From Streptomyces gossypii (GTDB lineage Bacteria; Actinomycetota; Actinomycetes; Streptomycetales; Streptomycetaceae), in the NCBI RefSeq assembly GCF_025165795.1, contig NZ_JAJAGO010000005.1, positions 403,532 through 467,531 on the forward strand: DNA of 64,000 nucleotides, read 5' to 3'. The notes below the pieces were generated by a model that was given only the letters and a program-made list of their open reading frames with translations, was not told the origin of the DNA and did not search any database. The first letter of the stretch is position 1; each line of letters opens with the position of its first letter. Position numbers and translations under genes: made by a program. This document shows, piece by piece, positions 24,324 through 32,559 of the stretch.

Positions 24324-25556
24324 ATGTCCCTCACCCTCTCGATGCCCACGGCCACGGCCGAGGGCATTCAGCTGACCGTCATGCCCTTCCGCGCCGACGC
24401 GGTGGTCGGGACGATCGGCCTGCCGACCCTCCTTCAGCTCGTCCCGTCTCCGAAGGTGGAGGAGGACAAGCGGGCGATGAAGTACTCGTCCGGGGCGATG
24501 CGACGCCACGCGGAGGTCCGTGCGCTCGTGCAGCGCATGCTGAAGTCGACGCAGAAGGGCAAGAACGTCGGCAGCTACGCCGCCTACATCGCCGCCGGCA
24601 TCAAGGGTGAGTACGCGTCCGGCTGGTCCACGCCGCCGATCACGCTGTGGCTCGACGGGCAGCCGGGTGCGGTCAGCGACGAGCTGGTCGACGGCAGCGG
24701 CATCCGCAAGATCACGCTGCTCTCCGGCTCCCCGGTGGTGGCCATCGACGGCGAGACCCAGGTCACCGCACTGCACGAGCTCTACGACGCCCCGGAGAAG
24801 TTCGGCCTCAGCTACGAGAGCCTGTCAGCGGTACGCCTGCCCTTCGAGCTCTACTGGGGGCTGGCCGTCGAGGACGCACGCCAGATCTTCTACGACCGCA
24901 ACGTGGAGGGCGTCTCGGTCACCAAGAACCTGGCGATGTCCATGGACCAGCGGGACTTCGGCACCCAGCTGGCGCACCGGATCGCACAGGCGGCCGAGGT
25001 CGAGCACGAGGGCCGGGTGGTGCCCTTCGCCACGTTCGTGCAGGCGCGCAAGCGGCAGCTCGCCAAGTCCGACCCCGAGCTCGTGACGCTCTCGGCGCTC
25101 CGGGTCCTGGTCATCGCCACGATCTTCGGTCGCACCGGGCTGGAGCGGGCCTCAGGGACCCTACGGGAGGGAGACCTGCCGCAGGGCGTCTCCGCCGGGC
25201 AGCTGGAGCGGGAGGTCGTACCGCTGGTGGCCGGTACGGTCACGCGGCTCTTCGAGCAGTTCGCCGCGCGGTCTGCCGTCTCGGCGCCTGCCGTACTCGG
25301 CGGCCTCGGGATCGCGCTGCACCAGACGACCAGCTGGGCCACGGTCGGCGGACCGCTGACGGAGGACGACTTCCGCAGCCTGCTCGCCGACATCCGGTGG
25401 GAGCGGGAGCCCCGCTACTGGGACGGAATCGCCGCGCGGGCGAACGCCGCGGGGGTGCTGAACTTCGTGGGCGGCGCCAAGGACTCCGGCGGGCGGGTGG
25501 CTGACGCGGTCCTGTACCCGGACACGCAGGGCGGGCGGCAGATCCGCGGGCGGTAG
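24324..25556 (+). CDS. DndB/DGQHR-like protein
   Basis: A 410-residue protein resembling the DGQHR-domain/DndB group, which is linked to DNA modification and phage-defence loci. The motif region reads VVAIDGETQVTALHEL (residues ~138-153). The family DGQHR is replaced by DGETQ while the following x-x-AL is kept. PFELYWGLAVEDARQIFYDRN and SVTKNLAMSMDQRD match the usual segment that follows (DndB has a similar F-x-D-x-N step). ATG 24324 (MSLTLSMPT) has AGGAAG at ideal distance; an earlier in-frame ATG at 24282 lacks one. It is divergent from the HTH-methylase/hsdMSR run. Role is inferred: modification control or target sensing. A perfect 21-bp hairpin follows the stop. Confidence 0.65.
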   Translation: MSLTLSMPTATAEGIQLTVMPFRADAVVGTIGLPTLLQLVPSPKVEEDKRAMKYSSGAMRRHAEVRALVQRMLKSTQKGKNVGSYAAYIAAGIKGEYASGWSTPPITLWLDGQPGAVSDELVDGSGIRKITLLSGSPVVAIDGETQVTALHELYDAPEKFGLSYESLSAVRLPFELYWGLAVEDARQIFYDRNVEGVSVTKNLAMSMDQRDFGTQLAHRIAQAAEVEHEGRVVPFATFVQARKRQLAKSDPELVTLSALRVLVIATIFGRTGLERASGTLREGDLPQGVSAGQLEREVVPLVAGTVTRLFEQFAARSAVSAPAVLGGLGIALHQTTSWATVGGPLTEDDFRSLLADIRWEREPRYWDGIAARANAAGVLNFVGGAKDSGGRVADAVLYPDTQGGRQIRGR

Positions 25557-25580
25557 GGCGGCCGGGTCCGGGGGAGCCGG

Positions 25581-25627
25581 GATCGTGTGCGTATACGGCC
25601 ATCAGGTGGCCGTATACGCACACGATC
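25581..25627. terminator. Perfect 21-bp-stem hairpin between convergent genes
   Basis: Arms 25581-25601 and 25607-25627 are perfect complements around the loop TCAGG. The inner TACGGCCA...TGGCCGTA is identical to that of the hairpin at 8979-9045. It lies between the DGQHR-like gene and the convergent GNAT gene. No U-tract is present. Confidence 0.82.
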
Positions 25628-25643
25628 GCTGAGGTGACCGGCG

Positions 25644-26600
25644 TCAGGCGGCCGGTGCCCCCGCCGGTGACGCCGCCGGGGTCATGCAGTAGCGGTGCTG
25701 GATGACCGGGTAGCCCGCCTTGGTGAAGTTCGCCGCCATCGGGGTGTTGCCCAGGTCCGTTGAGGCGGCGATGGTCTTCGCCCCCTCGGCGGCCAGGTGG
25801 TGGGTGCAGTCGGCCAGCAGGTCGTACGCGTAGCCGTGCCCGCGCTGTTCGGGCACGACGCCGATGAAGGCGGCGGCCGGTCCGCTGGGGACGAGGCCGG
25901 GCACGTGCAGGCCGACGACTTCGCCCTCCGGCGTGTAGGCGAGCCGCCACCATTCGCGCGGTGAGGACATCCACCGGAAGTGGTCCAGCTCCTCCTGTGC
26001 GGCCTGTTCGACGCCGCCCTCCGCCACCGCCTGCTGGGCGTGGCCGTCCAGCGAGCCCTGCTCGATCCGGCGCAGGACGTCGAGGATGACCGCGTCGTCC
26101 GGCTCGGGCCGGAAGTCGAGGCGGCCGGGCTGGGCGGGGAGTCCGCAGTCGGGTGTCCAGCTGTAGCGGAAGCGTTCTACGAGGAGCCGGAATCCTGCTG
26201 CCTCCGCTGCGCTGATGCGGGCGTCGGCGGCCGTTCGTATGGCGGGGTCCTCGCGCCAGGAGGGGGGCAGGATCAGCTCGTACTCCAGGCGCGGTGTCGC
26301 CTCGCGCAGGAGTTGGGCGGCTGCTTCATGCTCGCCGGGGGCGAAGTCGAACCAGTCCAGCAGGTGCGGCTCGGTGGCCCGGGGAGCCGCCCAGAAGGCG
26401 GCGCGGGCGACGACCTTGCCCTCGCGGAGGGCGGCCCAAGTCCACTCGGGGCGGTATTCGCCGCTGTCGGCGAGGCTTTCGTAGGAGCGCCCGAGGAGTG
26501 CGCGGCCGACCAGGCCGGGGTCGTCGAGGGAGTCATCGAGAGAGGTGAAGAGCTGCCGCGCTTCGTGCTGGACGAGCGGGCGGATGACCAGACTGGTCAC
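25644..26600 (-). CDS. GNAT-family N-acetyltransferase
   Basis: A 318-residue protein with a C-terminal GNAT domain. AFIGVVPEQRGHGYAYDLLAD (motif A in part: VPEQRGHGYA, residues ~242-251) binds acetyl-CoA. Later, ASTDLGNTPMAANFTKAGY provides the usual Asn and Phe positions. The N-terminal half looks like a second, degenerate acetyltransferase fold. It transfers an acetyl group to an unknown small molecule or protein. The start is GTG at 26600 with AAGGA just upstream. It is a single gene, convergent with the DGQHR-like gene. Confidence 0.85.
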   Translation of the reverse strand: MTSLVIRPLVQHEARQLFTSLDDSLDDPGLVGRALLGRSYESLADSGEYRPEWTWAALREGKVVARAAFWAAPRATEPHLLDWFDFAPGEHEAAAQLLREATPRLEYELILPPSWREDPAIRTAADARISAAEAAGFRLLVERFRYSWTPDCGLPAQPGRLDFRPEPDDAVILDVLRRIEQGSLDGHAQQAVAEGGVEQAAQEELDHFRWMSSPREWWRLAYTPEGEVVGLHVPGLVPSGPAAAFIGVVPEQRGHGYAYDLLADCTHHLAAEGAKTIAASTDLGNTPMAANFTKAGYPVIQHRYCMTPAASPAGAPAA

Positions 26601-26824
26601 GAGATTCCTTCCGGAAGGGTTTGGTGCGCTCCCGGCAGGTGAAAGTCAACGAAGTGATGACGCCCGGGAGATGGGGCGGGAGCGCGGTGCGGTGCTGCGG
26701 TACATCGGCTCTCGCCTCCTTCCTCGATCAAGGGCGTGGCTGAACGATAACCGCAGGTGCGGCGGGACGTCCACCCCGTTTCTGCCGCGCCGCGTGCAGC
26801 CGCGCCCCGACCGAACGGTGCGGC

Positions 26825-28243
26825 TCAGGACTGGTGCAGGCCGCGGCCCGCCAGGGTCAGGAACGCCTCGCCGACCGCCTCCGAGAGCGTGGGGTGGGCG
26901 TGGATGTGCTGGGCGACGTCGGCGGGGGCGGCGTCCCAGGCGACGATCAGCTGGCTCTCCGCGATCATCTCCGAGACATGCGGGCCGACGAGGTGGACGC
27001 CCAGCACGCGCCCCTGGGCACCCCGTTCCGCGATCACCTTCACCATGCCGCCCTTGCCGTGCACCATCCCCTTCGCGACGGCGGTCAGCGGCATCGTGTT
27101 GGCCGCCACCTCGTGCCCCCGCTCCCGTGCCTCCGCCTCGCTCAGCCCCACGGAGGCGGTCTGCGGGCTGGAGTAGGTGACCCGGGGTACGGCCGCGTAG
27201 TCGACGGGCCGCGACGGCCGGCCCGCCAGGGTCTCGGCCACCAGCAGGCCCTCCGCGAAGGAGGCGTGGGCCAGGCCGAGCGAGGGCGGCGGCAGCAGAT
27301 CGCCGACCACGTGGATGCCCGCCACGGCCGTCTCCAGCCGGGACCAGTCGGCGGGTGCCACGAAGCCTTGCCCGTCCGTCGTCAGTCCGGCGGCGGCCAG
27401 CCCCAGCCCGCCGGTCACGGGCGCCCGGCCGACGGCGACGAGCAGCCGCTCCGTGTCCAGGGTGGCCGCCTCGCCGCGTGCGTTCCGTACGGTGGCCCGC
27501 AGCCCGCCCTCGTACGGCTGCGCGTCCAGCAGCCGCGCGCCCGTACGGACGTCGATGCCGCGCTTCTTGAGGCCGCGCGTCAGGTGGCGGCCGACGTCCG
27601 CGTCCTCCAGCGGGAGCAGCCGGTCCGCCGCCTCCACCAGGGTGACCTCGGCGCCCATGGAGCGGTGGAAGGAGGCGTACTCGACGCCGATCGCGCCGCC
27701 GCCCAGTACCAGCACGGAGCCGGGCAGTCCGGGGGCGAACAGCGCGTCGTCGCTGGTGACGATCCGGTGCCCGTCCGGCTCCAGGCCCGGCAGGGTGCGG
27801 GGGCGGGAGCCGGTGGCCAGCACCACGCCCCGGGCGGCGGTCCATCGGCCCGCTTCCGGGCCGGTCACCCGCACCGTACGGGGCCCGGTCAGTTCGGCCG
27901 TGCCGCGTACCACCCGTACGCCCGCGCGGGTGAGATGGCCTTCCACGCCGCGGTGGTTGCGGGTGACGATGTCGTCGCGGGTGGCGGTCAGCGCGTCCCA
28001 GTCGACGGTCTCCAGGGTGGCCTTCACGCCCCAGCGTTCGCGTGCCTCGGCGATGCCGTCGACGAGTTGGGCCGCGTGCAGCATGGCCTTGCTGGGGATG
28101 CAGCCCCGGTGCAGGCAGGTGCCGCCGACCAGGTCGCGTTCGAACAGCGTGACGGAGAGGCCGAGGGCGGCGGCGCGCAGGGCCGTGCTGTAGCCGCCCG
28201 TGCCGCCGCCGATGACGATCACATCTGTGGAGTTCTCGTTCAT
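26825..28243 (-). CDS. lpdA: Dihydrolipoamide dehydrogenase-like flavoprotein
   Basis: A 472-residue pyridine-nucleotide disulfide oxidoreductase. The FAD site is VIVIGGGTGGYSTA (residues ~8-21), the redox-active disulfide GGTCLHRGCIPSK (~38-50), the NAD site LVLGGGAIGVEYAS (~175-188), and the C-terminal HAHPTLSEA carries the catalytic His-Glu pair. It oxidises dihydrolipoamide bound to a 2-oxoacid dehydrogenase E2 or to glycine-cleavage H protein, with NAD as acceptor. No E1/E2 genes are nearby, so it serves a complex encoded elsewhere. The start at 28243 (MNENSTDVIVIGGG) was chosen because two palindromic operator candidates at 28292-28316 would otherwise overlap the coding start at 28303. 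It is divergent from a LysR gene. Confidence 0.9.
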   Translation of the reverse strand: MNENSTDVIVIGGGTGGYSTALRAAALGLSVTLFERDLVGGTCLHRGCIPSKAMLHAAQLVDGIAEARERWGVKATLETVDWDALTATRDDIVTRNHRGVEGHLTRAGVRVVRGTAELTGPRTVRVTGPEAGRWTAARGVVLATGSRPRTLPGLEPDGHRIVTSDDALFAPGLPGSVLVLGGGAIGVEYASFHRSMGAEVTLVEAADRLLPLEDADVGRHLTRGLKKRGIDVRTGARLLDAQPYEGGLRATVRNARGEAATLDTERLLVAVGRAPVTGGLGLAAAGLTTDGQGFVAPADWSRLETAVAGIHVVGDLLPPPSLGLAHASFAEGLLVAETLAGRPSRPVDYAAVPRVTYSSPQTASVGLSEAEARERGHEVAANTMPLTAVAKGMVHGKGGMVKVIAERGAQGRVLGVHLVGPHVSEMIAESQLIVAWDAAPADVAQHIHAHPTLSEAVGEAFLTLAGRGLHQS

Positions 28244-28291
28244 GGGGCAAGCATCAGCCGTGTCTTGGTGATGAGTCCAAGGCAATGTTTC

Positions 28292-28316
28292 CATGAGGCT
28301 CATGAACGTTCTTCAT
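28292..28316. promoter_or_regulatory. LysR-type operator candidates
   Basis: Two overlapping palindromes lie between the divergent lpd and lysR genes: CATGA-GGC-TCATG (28292-28304) and ATGAA-CGTTC-TTCAT (28302-28316). The second contains an exact T-N11-A core, the usual LysR-regulator site. They fit autoregulation and control of the lpd-like gene. Confidence 0.55.
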
Positions 28317-28345
28317 GGCGAGCTCGGTGCAGGGGTGGGGGAGTC

Positions 28346-29236
28346 GTGAGCCTGCGGCAGATGGAGTACCTCGTGGCCGTGCACGCCGCGGCGTCCTTCA
28401 CCCGCGCCGCCGAGGAGCTGAACGTCACCCAGTCCGCGCTCTCCCATCAGATCAAGGCGCTGGAGCGGGAGGTGGGCGGCGCCCTGCTGGAGCGGCTGCC
28501 GCGCGGCGTGCAGCTCACGGCCATGGGCCGCGCCTTCCTCCCGGACGCCGAACTGGCCGTGCGCAGTGCCCGGCAGGCGAGGCGTGCCGCGCGTGCCGCG
28601 GCCGGGGCAACCGGCGGCGAGCTCCAGGTCGCGACGCTGCACGGGCTGGCGGTCGGTACGCTCCCCGGGGTCGTCGCGCGCATGCGCGAGGGCCATCCCG
28701 GCGTGCGGGTCGTGCTGCACGAGTACGTGGCGCAGGAGGAGCTGCTGGAGCGGATGGAGCGGGGCATCGCCGATGTGGCGTTCACCTACGAGCCGCCGCC
28801 CGGCTGGAGCGGTGTGGCGCAGCCGGTGGGGCGGGAGGAGCTGCTGCTCGTCGTCCCCGGCGACGATCCGCTGTGCGGGCGGGAGTCCGTACGCCTCGAA
28901 CAGCTCGCCGACCGGGCCTGGGTGCGCTGCGCGAACGAACCGAGGGTCGAGGGCGAGCTGTTCCTCGACTGGGCCTGCGCCAGGCTGGGTTTCCTGCCCC
29001 GCACCGTGGTGGTCACCGGTCACACGACGACGGCCGCGCGGATGGCCGCCGCGGGTGCGGGCGTCGTGCCGGTGCCCTCGTGTATCGCCGGGCTGGTCGC
29101 GCCGCCCCGGCAGCTGCTGCGGATGGACCCGCCGTGGTGCCGCCCGCTGTCCGTGGTGAGCCGGGCCCAACCGATGGGCGCCGCCGCCGAGTTTGTCGAT
29201 CTCCTGAGACAAGCACAGCCTGGACAGGGCCTGTGA
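28346..29236 (+). CDS. LysR-family transcriptional regulator
   Basis: A 296-residue LysR regulator. The N-terminal winged helix is complete (MEYLVAVHAAASFTRAAEEL, NVTQSALSHQIKALE, residues ~5-40). A substrate-binding domain follows from ~90, with the usual GELQVATLHGLAVGTLP strand. The start is GTG at 28346 after GGGGGAG. It is divergent from the lpd-like gene, with LysR-type palindromes between them, so it likely controls that gene in response to an unknown ligand. The preceding open frame reading back to 26834 is antisense to lpd and is not coding. Confidence 0.92.
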   Translation: MSLRQMEYLVAVHAAASFTRAAEELNVTQSALSHQIKALEREVGGALLERLPRGVQLTAMGRAFLPDAELAVRSARQARRAARAAAGATGGELQVATLHGLAVGTLPGVVARMREGHPGVRVVLHEYVAQEELLERMERGIADVAFTYEPPPGWSGVAQPVGREELLLVVPGDDPLCGRESVRLEQLADRAWVRCANEPRVEGELFLDWACARLGFLPRTVVVTGHTTTAARMAAAGAGVVPVPSCIAGLVAPPRQLLRMDPPWCRPLSVVSRAQPMGAAAEFVDLLRQAQPGQGL

Positions 29237-29255
29237 GGGTTCTACGATTGTCCGC

Positions 29256-29801
29256 ATGACGTCACTCGAGTTCAGAGCGTATCCGCCGCGGGTGTCGGAC
29301 GCGGACAGGGAGCGCGCGCTCGAGGTGCTGCGGGAGAGTGCCGTGGAGGGCCGCATCTCGCAGGACACGTTTCTGCGTCGGATGGAAGTGATACTCCAGG
29401 TCCAGCGGTACGACGAGCTGGAGGCCGCGGTCCAGGACCTGCGCACCCGCAGACGCGGCACCCGATGGGTGTTCCGTACGGTCGGGGCGCTCTCGGCGTT
29501 CCCCGTGATGGTGCGCAGGGCGTGGCAGACGGAGCGGCTGCCCGAGCTGCTGCTGCCCGCGCCCGGTCCGTACGCGCTCTCGATCGGCCGGGCCCCCGGC
29601 TCCGTGCTGCGGCTCAACGACTTCACCGTCTCCCGGACGCACGCGCAGCTGCGGCACACCGACGAAGGCTGGACGCTGCGCGATCTCGGATCGAGCAACG
29701 GCACCTGGGTCAACGGGCGCCGGGTGACGGGGAAGACGCGGGTGTGGCCGGGGGATCAGGTGCGCTTCGGGCAGGTCGGCTACCGGCTTACGGCACCCTG
29801 A
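29256..29801 (+). CDS. DUF1707 and FHA domain protein
   Basis: A 181-residue protein. Residues ~12-62 are DUF1707 (VSDADRERALEVLRESAVEG, then RISQDTFLRRMEVI), a short domain at the N-terminus of many actinobacterial proteins. Residues ~100-175 are an FHA phosphothreonine-binding domain: ALSIGRAPGSVLRL, then VSRTHAQLR, then DLGSSNGTWVNGRRV, all canonical. It probably docks to a Ser/Thr-kinase substrate. A kinase gene is present 24 kb upstream but no link is shown. It begins 19 bp after the lysR stop. Confidence 0.92.
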   Translation: MTSLEFRAYPPRVSDADRERALEVLRESAVEGRISQDTFLRRMEVILQVQRYDELEAAVQDLRTRRRGTRWVFRTVGALSAFPVMVRRAWQTERLPELLLPAPGPYALSIGRAPGSVLRLNDFTVSRTHAQLRHTDEGWTLRDLGSSNGTWVNGRRVTGKTRVWPGDQVRFGQVGYRLTAP

Positions 29802-29825
29802 TCGTCCCCCGGGTGCGCGCCGCGT

Positions 29826-32306
29826 TCACGCGCGCACCAGCAGCGCGACCGGGCTGCCGTCCAGCAGTTCGGCCACCCGGCAGCGGCCGCCCTCCAGAAC
29901 CCGCTCCGTGAGCAGTTCCCGCCACCGCCCCTCGGGCAGCGGAAGTTCCGTGTCGTCCCAGCCGCCCCTGTCGCGCAGCCGCAGCGAGAGCCGGGTGACT
30001 GCGGTGACCACGCTGCCGGACCGTACGAACGCCACGCAGTGCTCGGCCGCCGCGCCCTCCGCCCGCAGCGGCGCGTACGAGGAGCCCTCCAGGAACCATT
30101 CGGGATGCGCACGCCGCAGCCGCAGGGCGGCCGCCGTCAGCCGCGGCTTGCCGCCGGGGGGAGGGGAGTCGGAGGCGCCGAGACCGAGTGTGCCGGGCGG
30201 GCGCCGGTTGTCCGGGTCGACGAGGGCGCGGTACGGGCGCTCCGTGCCCATGTAGAGGTCCGGGACGCCGGGCATCGTGAGGTGCAGCAGGGCCATGCCG
30301 AGGATGTTCGCCTCCGCCTGCGGTGCCACCTCCCGTGCCCACTGGGCGAGCGTCTCACCGGCCGGGCCGCAGGGGCCCGCCGTCACAAAGCGTTCGACGG
30401 CGGCCTCGTACGCCGCGTCGGGATCGGCCCAGCTGGTCCACAGCCCGGCCTCCCGTACGGACTTCAGCAGCGTGGCCATCAGGCGCTCGGGCGGGTCCGG
30501 GCAGCGGGGGGTGCCGTTCGCCGAAGCTGCCGACGATGGCTGGGGCTGGGGCTGGGGCTGGGGCTGCGGCGGCGGCTCTGGCTCCAGTTCCAGCTCCAGC
30601 CCCGGCTCCAGTCCGAGGGCCGTCTGCCAGGCCGTCCAGGCGAGGTGCGGGTCGGGCACCGCCCGGCCGCCCGGCACCCGCTCGGTCTGCCGGGTGGCCT
30701 TGTCCACCAGCGCGGCCCAGGACTGCGGACACTCGGACAGCAGTGCGAGCGTGGCCCGCACATCGGCGCTGCGTTTCGTGTCGTGGGTGGAGAGCACCGT
30801 CCCGGTCGTCGGCCAGTCCCGCTGGATGCGGGCGCAGTACGAGTGGAAGCCGTCCGGGGAGACCGCCGGCCGCCCGGGGTCGCCGCCGACCTCGGAGGCG
30901 GAGAGCAGCGGTACATAGCGGTAGCAGGCGGTGTCCTCCAGCGCCTTGGCGCGCAGCGCGCCGGACACCTGGGCGAACCGGGCGGCGAAGTCGCGCGCCT
31001 CGGGCCCGTCACCCACCCGGCCGAGCGCCAGGTCCCGTACGGCGTCCGCCGCCTCACCCTCCCCGGGGTCGTCGAAGGCGGTACGCGCGCCCTCCGCCGC
31101 CGCCTCCAGCATCGCGGCGTCACCCTCGCGGACGGGGCCGCCGAAGGAGACGTACGGGCGGTAGACGGGCAGCCGGACCAGCACCTCGCGCAGCGCCGTG
31201 CGCAAGGCCCAGGGGGCGTGGTCGCGCAGCCGCAGCCCGGCGGCGTCGCAGGCGCGGACGGCGGCGCGGGTCAGCCGCTCGGTCTCGGCGGCCAGCGTGG
31301 CCACCGCGGCCTTGCGGGCCGCGCGCCGTGCGGTGGCGGCCCAGTCGCCGCCGCGGTCCGCCGGTACGGCTGTGCTGTCGCGGTAGAGCGCGGCCAGTTC
31401 GGCGTGCCCGCGCGGGTCGGTGAAGAGGCCGTCGATCTGCCGCAGCGCGTCGTAGCCGGTGGTCCCGGCGACGGGCCAGCCCCCGGGGAGGGTCTCCCCG
31501 GGGGCGAGGATCTTCTCGACGACCGTCCATCGCCCCCCGGTCGCCTCGTGGAGGCGCCGCAGATAGGCGTCCGGGTCGGCGAGCCCGTCCGGGTGGTCGA
31601 CCCGCAGCCCGTCGGCGACGCCCTCCCGCAGGAGCCGCAGCATCGTGCCGTGCGTCGCGGCGAAGACCTCGGGGTCCTCCACGCGGAGCCCGATCAGCTC
31701 GGAGATGGTGAAGAAGCGGCGGTAGTTCAGCTCCGTGCGGGCCAGCCGCCACCAGCTGAGCCGGTAGTGCTGGGCGTCCAGCAGTTCCGGCAGCGGCAGG
31801 TGGTCGGTTCCCTCCCGCAGCGGCAGCACGTGCTGCCCGTAGTGCAGCCGCCCGTCCCGCACTCGCAGGTTCGCGTGCTCCGTGCGCAGCGGTCCGGCCA
31901 GAACCGGCCACAGCACCCGCTCGCCGCCCGCCGCCCAGTCGATGTCGAACCAGCGCGCGTACGGCGAGCCGGGCCCGTCCCGCAGCAGCTGCCACAGCGG
32001 GGCGTTCAGCCGCAGGTCGGCTGGTGCCGCCATGTGGTTGGGCACCAGGTCCAGGATCAGGCCCAGCCCGTGGGCGCGGGCGGTGCCGGACAGTGCGCGC
32101 AGGCCCTCCTCGCCGCCCAGCTCGGCCCGGACGCGGGTGTGGTCCGTGACGTCGTAGCCGTGGGTGGAGCCGGGCACGGAGGTCAGCACCGGCGACAGGT
32201 GCAGGTGCGAGATACCGAGCCGGGCGAGTCGCGGGACGGCCGTGGCGGCGGCGGCGAAGGGGAACTCCGGCTGGAGCTGGAGGCGGTAGGTGGCGGTCGG
32301 CGTCAT
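29826..32306 (-). CDS. treY: Maltooligosyltrehalose synthase
   Basis: An 826-residue GH13 enzyme that isomerises the reducing-end alpha-1,4 bond of maltodextrins to alpha,alpha-1,1, making maltooligosyltrehalose for trehalose release. It opens with TYRLQLQPEFPFAAA. Conserved regions are LDLVPNHMA (I), GLRVDHPDGLADP with the nucleophile Asp (II), VVEKIL with the acid/base Glu (III), and STHDTKRSADVRATL (IV). A Pro-Gln repeat tract lies near residue 585, where TreY proteins are usually variable. The start at 32306 (MTPTATYRLQ) matches family starts; the open frame to 32423 overlaps the upstream promoter. The usual partners treZ and treX are not in this window. Confidence 0.92.
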   Translation of the reverse strand: MTPTATYRLQLQPEFPFAAAATAVPRLARLGISHLHLSPVLTSVPGSTHGYDVTDHTRVRAELGGEEGLRALSGTARAHGLGLILDLVPNHMAAPADLRLNAPLWQLLRDGPGSPYARWFDIDWAAGGERVLWPVLAGPLRTEHANLRVRDGRLHYGQHVLPLREGTDHLPLPELLDAQHYRLSWWRLARTELNYRRFFTISELIGLRVEDPEVFAATHGTMLRLLREGVADGLRVDHPDGLADPDAYLRRLHEATGGRWTVVEKILAPGETLPGGWPVAGTTGYDALRQIDGLFTDPRGHAELAALYRDSTAVPADRGGDWAATARRAARKAAVATLAAETERLTRAAVRACDAAGLRLRDHAPWALRTALREVLVRLPVYRPYVSFGGPVREGDAAMLEAAAEGARTAFDDPGEGEAADAVRDLALGRVGDGPEARDFAARFAQVSGALRAKALEDTACYRYVPLLSASEVGGDPGRPAVSPDGFHSYCARIQRDWPTTGTVLSTHDTKRSADVRATLALLSECPQSWAALVDKATRQTERVPGGRAVPDPHLAWTAWQTALGLEPGLELELEPEPPPQPQPQPQPQPSSAASANGTPRCPDPPERLMATLLKSVREAGLWTSWADPDAAYEAAVERFVTAGPCGPAGETLAQWAREVAPQAEANILGMALLHLTMPGVPDLYMGTERPYRALVDPDNRRPPGTLGLGASDSPPPGGKPRLTAAALRLRRAHPEWFLEGSSYAPLRAEGAAAEHCVAFVRSGSVVTAVTRLSLRLRDRGGWDDTELPLPEGRWRELLTERVLEGGRCRVAELLDGSPVALLVRA
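30541..30564. repeat. TGGGGC hexamer repeat inside treY
   Basis: Four perfect tandem copies of TGGGGC, with degenerate copies on both sides. On the coding strand they read as alternating Gln-Pro. The length of 6n keeps the frame, so copy number can change without inactivating treY. Confidence 0.85.
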
Positions 32307-32559
32307 GGGTGCTGGGTTCCCGCTACGGGGGCGGCGTACGTGCCCGATTGCGGCGCGCCCCCCGTACGCGCCCCCGTTCACCCGTACGGATGAACGGAGG
32401 GCCACTGTGACGAATCCCCTCACCCCCCGTGAACTCTTCGGTCACAACGGGCATTACGATCCGGAGAATTGGCGAGGACTTGCTCATCGGGCTGCACCGC
32501 CCTCCCTGCGGCAGTAGTCTTCCTTGATCGAACAACGGGGTCCGGAAGGCGGTGCGCGG

